Assembly: GCA_036939755.1 (NCBI GenBank)
Contig: JALLAZ010001145.1
Span: 1 to 10,048, forward strand
Direction: 5' to 3'
DNA: 10,048 nt
From: Stephanodiscus triporus
Taxonomy: Eukaryota > Bacillariophyta > Thalassiosirophyceae > Thalassiosirales > Thalassiosiraceae
Under the pieces are notes generated by a model. That model did not search any database, was not told the origin of the DNA, and worked only from the letters and a program-made list of their open reading frames with translations. Below are positions 7,897 to 10,048 of this stretch, in pieces (the stretch's first letter is position 1; every line of letters starts with the position of its first letter). Position numbers and translations under genes: made by a program.

Positions 7897-8151
7897 ATGT
7901 CCGACGGGAGAATGTCCCCCTCGGCGCCTCCGATGGGAGCGTATTTACAAAAGGAAATTGAGGATCAACAGGAATTGGAGTATGAAGGTTTGCTGGAGGA
8001 GGACCAATTCCTAGCGGAAGTAAACCTAGAGGATCTGGAAAGTTCCTCTGGGGAACGACAAGAATACTGGCTAGTCGCAATACGCGTCACGCGGGAAGCT
8101 CGATTACTCTCTGGTGCTACTACACAACACATTTGCAATAACCCCGCATGA
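7897..8151 (+). CDS. Small acidic hypothetical ORF (84 residues)
   Basis: The ORF starts MSDGRMSPSAPPMGAYLQKE, continues with a Glu-rich segment (about residues 20-54, including EGLLEEDQFLAEVNLEDLE), and ends in a mixed QEYWLVAIRVTREARLL tail. The acidic run gives it some protein-like character. It overlaps the candidate minus-strand exons, and only one of the two is likely real. There is no recognised domain, no clear promoter, and no support for the start beyond the ATG. Confidence 0.22.
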   Translation: MSDGRMSPSAPPMGAYLQKEIEDQQELEYEGLLEEDQFLAEVNLEDLESSSGERQEYWLVAIRVTREARLLSGATTQHICNNPA

Positions 8152-8356
8152 AATGGGCATAATATTTTATTACTCTGGCCCTGTATAATCAGGGCGATGG
8201 ACCATAAGTCCATACATGGTATTATGCATTCCATGTCATAGTGCATTTGTCTTGTCATAATTCTTGCCAGCAGGTACCTCTAAAAGTTTGATTTTTTTTT
8301 TCGCAACCCCCGTAAATACAATCGGGTGGCACCAAGTGCTCGAAATCTGCCACACC
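8152..8356. other. Non-coding stretch with a T10 run
   Basis: A/T-rich sequence with a T homopolymer near 8290-8302. I see no tRNA-like cloverleaf, no small RNA signature and no ORF of note. Confidence 0.4.
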
Positions 8357-8443
8357 ATGGCCAATATTACTCCTACTACATCAACGCCCAAGGATGTCAG
8401 GCAGCGATTCCGCACCCTTAAAGGCATTGATCCGATGACCTGA
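8357..8443 (+). CDS. Tiny ORF or exon remnant MANITPTT...GIDPMT (28 residues)
   Basis: The reading begins MANITPTTSTPKDVRQRF and ends LKGIDPMT before a TGA. The frame also runs upstream as GWHQVLEICHT without a stop for some distance, so this may be the last exon or a decayed piece of a longer protein. Ser/Thr/Pro followed by a basic amphipathic segment looks more protein-like than random, but I recognise no family. Confidence is low because it is short. Confidence 0.2.
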   Translation: MANITPTTSTPKDVRQRFRTLKGIDPMT

Positions 8444-9260
8444 ATGACACAAACATCGAATTAGTGACCATGTTTGTGCTTTTGTGGCTCAACTCTGAAT
8501 CGAGGGCACGCACGGGGCTCCACTGTTTGCTTTGTAAAGGGGTCTAATAGGTTTTTTTAATCGACAAGGCTTTTCCCCATTGTTAATATAACATTATTAA
8601 ATAATATTTGATCATCATATATGATCTTACCTCATAGTATCATCGTATCGGCGCCGTTTTGGTGGCCGCCATGGTCATTACGCATTTAACTGGAGTTTTT
8701 CTTGGCGGGGGAGCCGAAAAAACATACCAAGGCCTACGGAGTAATTTAAATGTCCGGACTTAACTTAACAACGTTAAACGAACCCCTACAATAAAATGGG
8801 GAATCGTTGTGGGGGGGGGTCTTACGCCTAATCCCATCCAAAACCCCATTAGGAGTGACCCAACAACACCCTAACAGTCCATATTGCACTTGGACCTGTG
8901 GTCGTAACCCCATTTTTGGCAAATTGGCGGCGTTATGTCTGGACTTATGGTTAAGTCTGATAGTCCTGAAGGAGAGAAGCCCTCTCTTGGCCTCACCATC
9001 CCTCCACACGAACCTCGTCTTCCAAAAACAGACGTGGCTCCCAACGCGGAGCAATGCCGTACCACAACAACTGTGGCTGTGACACAAGTGGCCATGCTGG
9101 GACTCAGTGGTCCCCACACTCAATCAAATTGGGAACTAGGGCAAACCCGCAAGCCTCCACCACATCCCAAACAGAGTCAAGGAGACGTGCCTCTTTGCGC
9201 CCCGACACAATGCGCGGCTCAGCCTCACGTCCACTCCACTTGGCACCACCAGAAACCTTC
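8444..9260. other. Non-coding region, A/T-rich then mixed, with weak repeats
   Basis: No gene is supported. Around 8580-8630 the sequence is very A/T-rich and contains the small inverted repeat GATCAT/ATGATC. ATGTCCGGACTTA at 8750-8762 recurs with one change at 8935-8947 (ATGTCTGGACTTA). CCTAAT and ATTAGG flank a short C-rich loop near 8828-8854. A G-homopolymer occurs near 8810-8818. The ORFs over 8746-9123 (minus) and 8935-9468 (plus) have random-looking composition. Confidence 0.45.
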
Positions 9261-9329
9261 CTCCCACACCATCACCCTCTCCCCCCTTGTCTCGCACTAC
9301 CGGTGCGTCCTCCACCTTTCCCCCCTCCC

Positions 9330-9417
9330 ACACCACTTCCCCCACTTCCCCACTTCCCCACTTCCCCACTTTCCCCACTTCCCCCACTTCCCCCACTTCC
9401 CCCACTTCCCCCCCTCG
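9330..9417. repeat. CCCCCACTT tandem repeat; G-rich on the minus strand
   Basis: CACTT recurs nine times, starting at 9334, 9343, 9351, 9359, 9367, 9376, 9385, 9394 and 9403, so units are 8 or 9 bp separated by C4-C5 runs. The minus strand reads (GGGGGAAGT)n, a classic pattern for G-quadruplex formation with 4-nt loops. The surrounding 9261-9330 is also pyrimidine-rich. ORFs across it in several frames encode only Pro/His/Phe or Gly/Val/Glu low-complexity protein and are not believed. Confidence 0.9.
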
Positions 9418-9493
9418 CCCACAACTCCCTCGATGCGTCCTCCCCCCTCTACACCCGCCGCCACGTAACTTGGATCGCCACATGGGGCAGGGG

Positions 9494-9527
9494 CCTACCC
9501 CATGGATATTGCTATCCATGGGGTAGG
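9494..9527. repeat. Perfect 15-bp hairpin with a 4-nt loop
   Basis: CCTACCCCATGGATA (9494-9508) is followed by the loop TTGC (9509-9512) and by the exact complement TATCCATGGGGTAGG (9513-9527). A further CATGGGG at 9481-9487 could compete for the CCCCATG at 9498-9504. It lies just after the C-rich tandem repeat, in no visible gene. Confidence 0.85.
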
Positions 9528-9926
9528 TGCATGTTCCGCACTTGAATAGCATCGCGGTGATCACAAATTGGATTATTTCTTAGATCTGACTACCAGTAGG
9601 AGTATGACACACCGTTGGAAAGCTCTTATTCATGCAGAAACGAATATGCTGTTCAAATGACCAACATGCGTAGGAATAAGCCAGAAATGAGAAGTGGGGA
9701 TGTATGTACGATCCGCCTTTCTCGCGATTCTCTTACACCGCGTTTATCTTAGTCCGCATGTTATATGGTATTGCTTGGTACGATAATAACATCAACATTT
9801 GTGCCCTGATCATCCATCTTGTCTGCATTAAATTGAACTGCAATTGTGAAAGTAATCAACATTGATAATTCTGTGCTCATGGTACACCTACGTTTTCGAT
9901 CATTAAAATTTGGAGAGTACAACATA
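9528..9926. other. Intergenic sequence, no feature seen
   Basis: Ordinary mixed-composition sequence without an ORF of note on either strand, without repeats above background and without RNA-gene hallmarks that I can recognise. Confidence 0.4.
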
Positions 9927-9945
9927 ACGTCATCGTGACGTCATC
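9927..9945. promoter_or_regulatory. Tandem CRE-like sites (ACGTCATC repeated, one full TGACGTCA)
   Basis: ACGTCATC occurs at 9927-9934 and again at 9938-9945; the second is part of the palindrome TGACGTCA at 9936-9943, the consensus cAMP-response/bZIP site. The two start 11 bp apart, about one helical turn. In diatoms, CRE-type elements of this kind are known from CO2-responsive promoters of carbonic anhydrase genes. Here no gene is seen within the remaining 100 bp, so the target, if any, lies beyond the right edge. Confidence 0.45.
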
Positions 9946-10048
9946 CCGTCGAAAGGAACTGAGTCATAGAGAGAGTAGGTACGAGTTTAATCTGGGTTTT
10001 GAAACGTCCCCCAGATTTTTTTCGACGTACGTAGACTTGTATCGTACT

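Noticed and set aside
8790..8795. AATAAA as a polyadenylation signal
   Set aside because: No supported gene ends nearby on the plus strand.
8746..9123. 125-codon minus-strand ORF and overlapping plus-strand ORFs
   Set aside because: The composition looks random, with scattered Cys, His and Trp, and there is no hydrophobic core, motif or continuity beyond the ORF.
8935..9564. Pro/His-rich plus-strand and Gly/Val/Glu-rich minus-strand ORFs over the tandem repeat
   Set aside because: They exist because the repeat contains no stop codons in several frames, which is not evidence of translation.
3302..10046. Recurring TATCGTA/TACGATA word in intergenic parts (3302, 3310, 3436, 9779, 10040)
   Set aside because: The same word also occurs in exon 1 of the SGNH-like gene at 1432 and 1618, so it is not specific to intergenic DNA.
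7585..10048. tRNA, rRNA or CRISPR features
   Set aside because: No cloverleaf with a GTTCGA-type arm, no rRNA motif and no regularly spaced repeat-spacer units were seen; the only tandem array has no spacers.

Overview
The window looks like nuclear DNA from a stramenopile alga, most likely a diatom. Three things point there: short GT-AG introns (76, 84 and 91 bp) in otherwise compact genes; a membrane-anchored SGNH-type protein of a kind I associate with diatom genomes; and a second gene whose N-terminus reads like a bipartite plastid presequence with an ATS|F motif. The species cannot be named from this sequence.

Layout. Positions 1 to about 510 hold the decayed end of a minus-strand gene, with an in-frame stop and a one-base frameshift, running off the left edge. 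From about 507 to 868 lies a cluster of inverted repeats: a perfect 48-bp palindrome (544-591) among TTTAGAC motifs, then a 46-nt-arm fold-back (719-868). Positions 928-3085 carry a three-exon plus-strand gene for a 660-residue single-pass membrane protein with an SGNH-hydrolase-like ectodomain. After a short intergenic stretch with a TACTCTA repeat cluster, 3594-7584 carries a two-exon plus-strand gene of 1304 residues. It joins in one polypeptide an SbcD/Mre11-type metallophosphoesterase and an SbcC/Rad50-type ABC ATPase with a CxxC zinc hook. From 7585 to the right edge no convincing complete gene is visible: there are a few weak small ORFs or exon candidates, a C-rich (minus-strand G-rich) tandem repeat, a strong hairpin and a pair of CRE-like sites near the edge that may belong to the promoter of a gene outside the window.

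The standout is the nuclease-ATPase fusion. In bacteria SbcD and SbcC, and in eukaryotes Mre11 and Rad50, are separate chains that assemble into a DNA-end-processing complex. Here both catalytic modules, all seven phosphoesterase metal ligands, the zinc hook and the ABC signature are in a single predicted plastid protein, with a Tudor/SH3-like segment in front and an unusual insertion just before an intron-split P-loop. The two complete genes lie in tandem on the same strand, but nothing suggests they act together.
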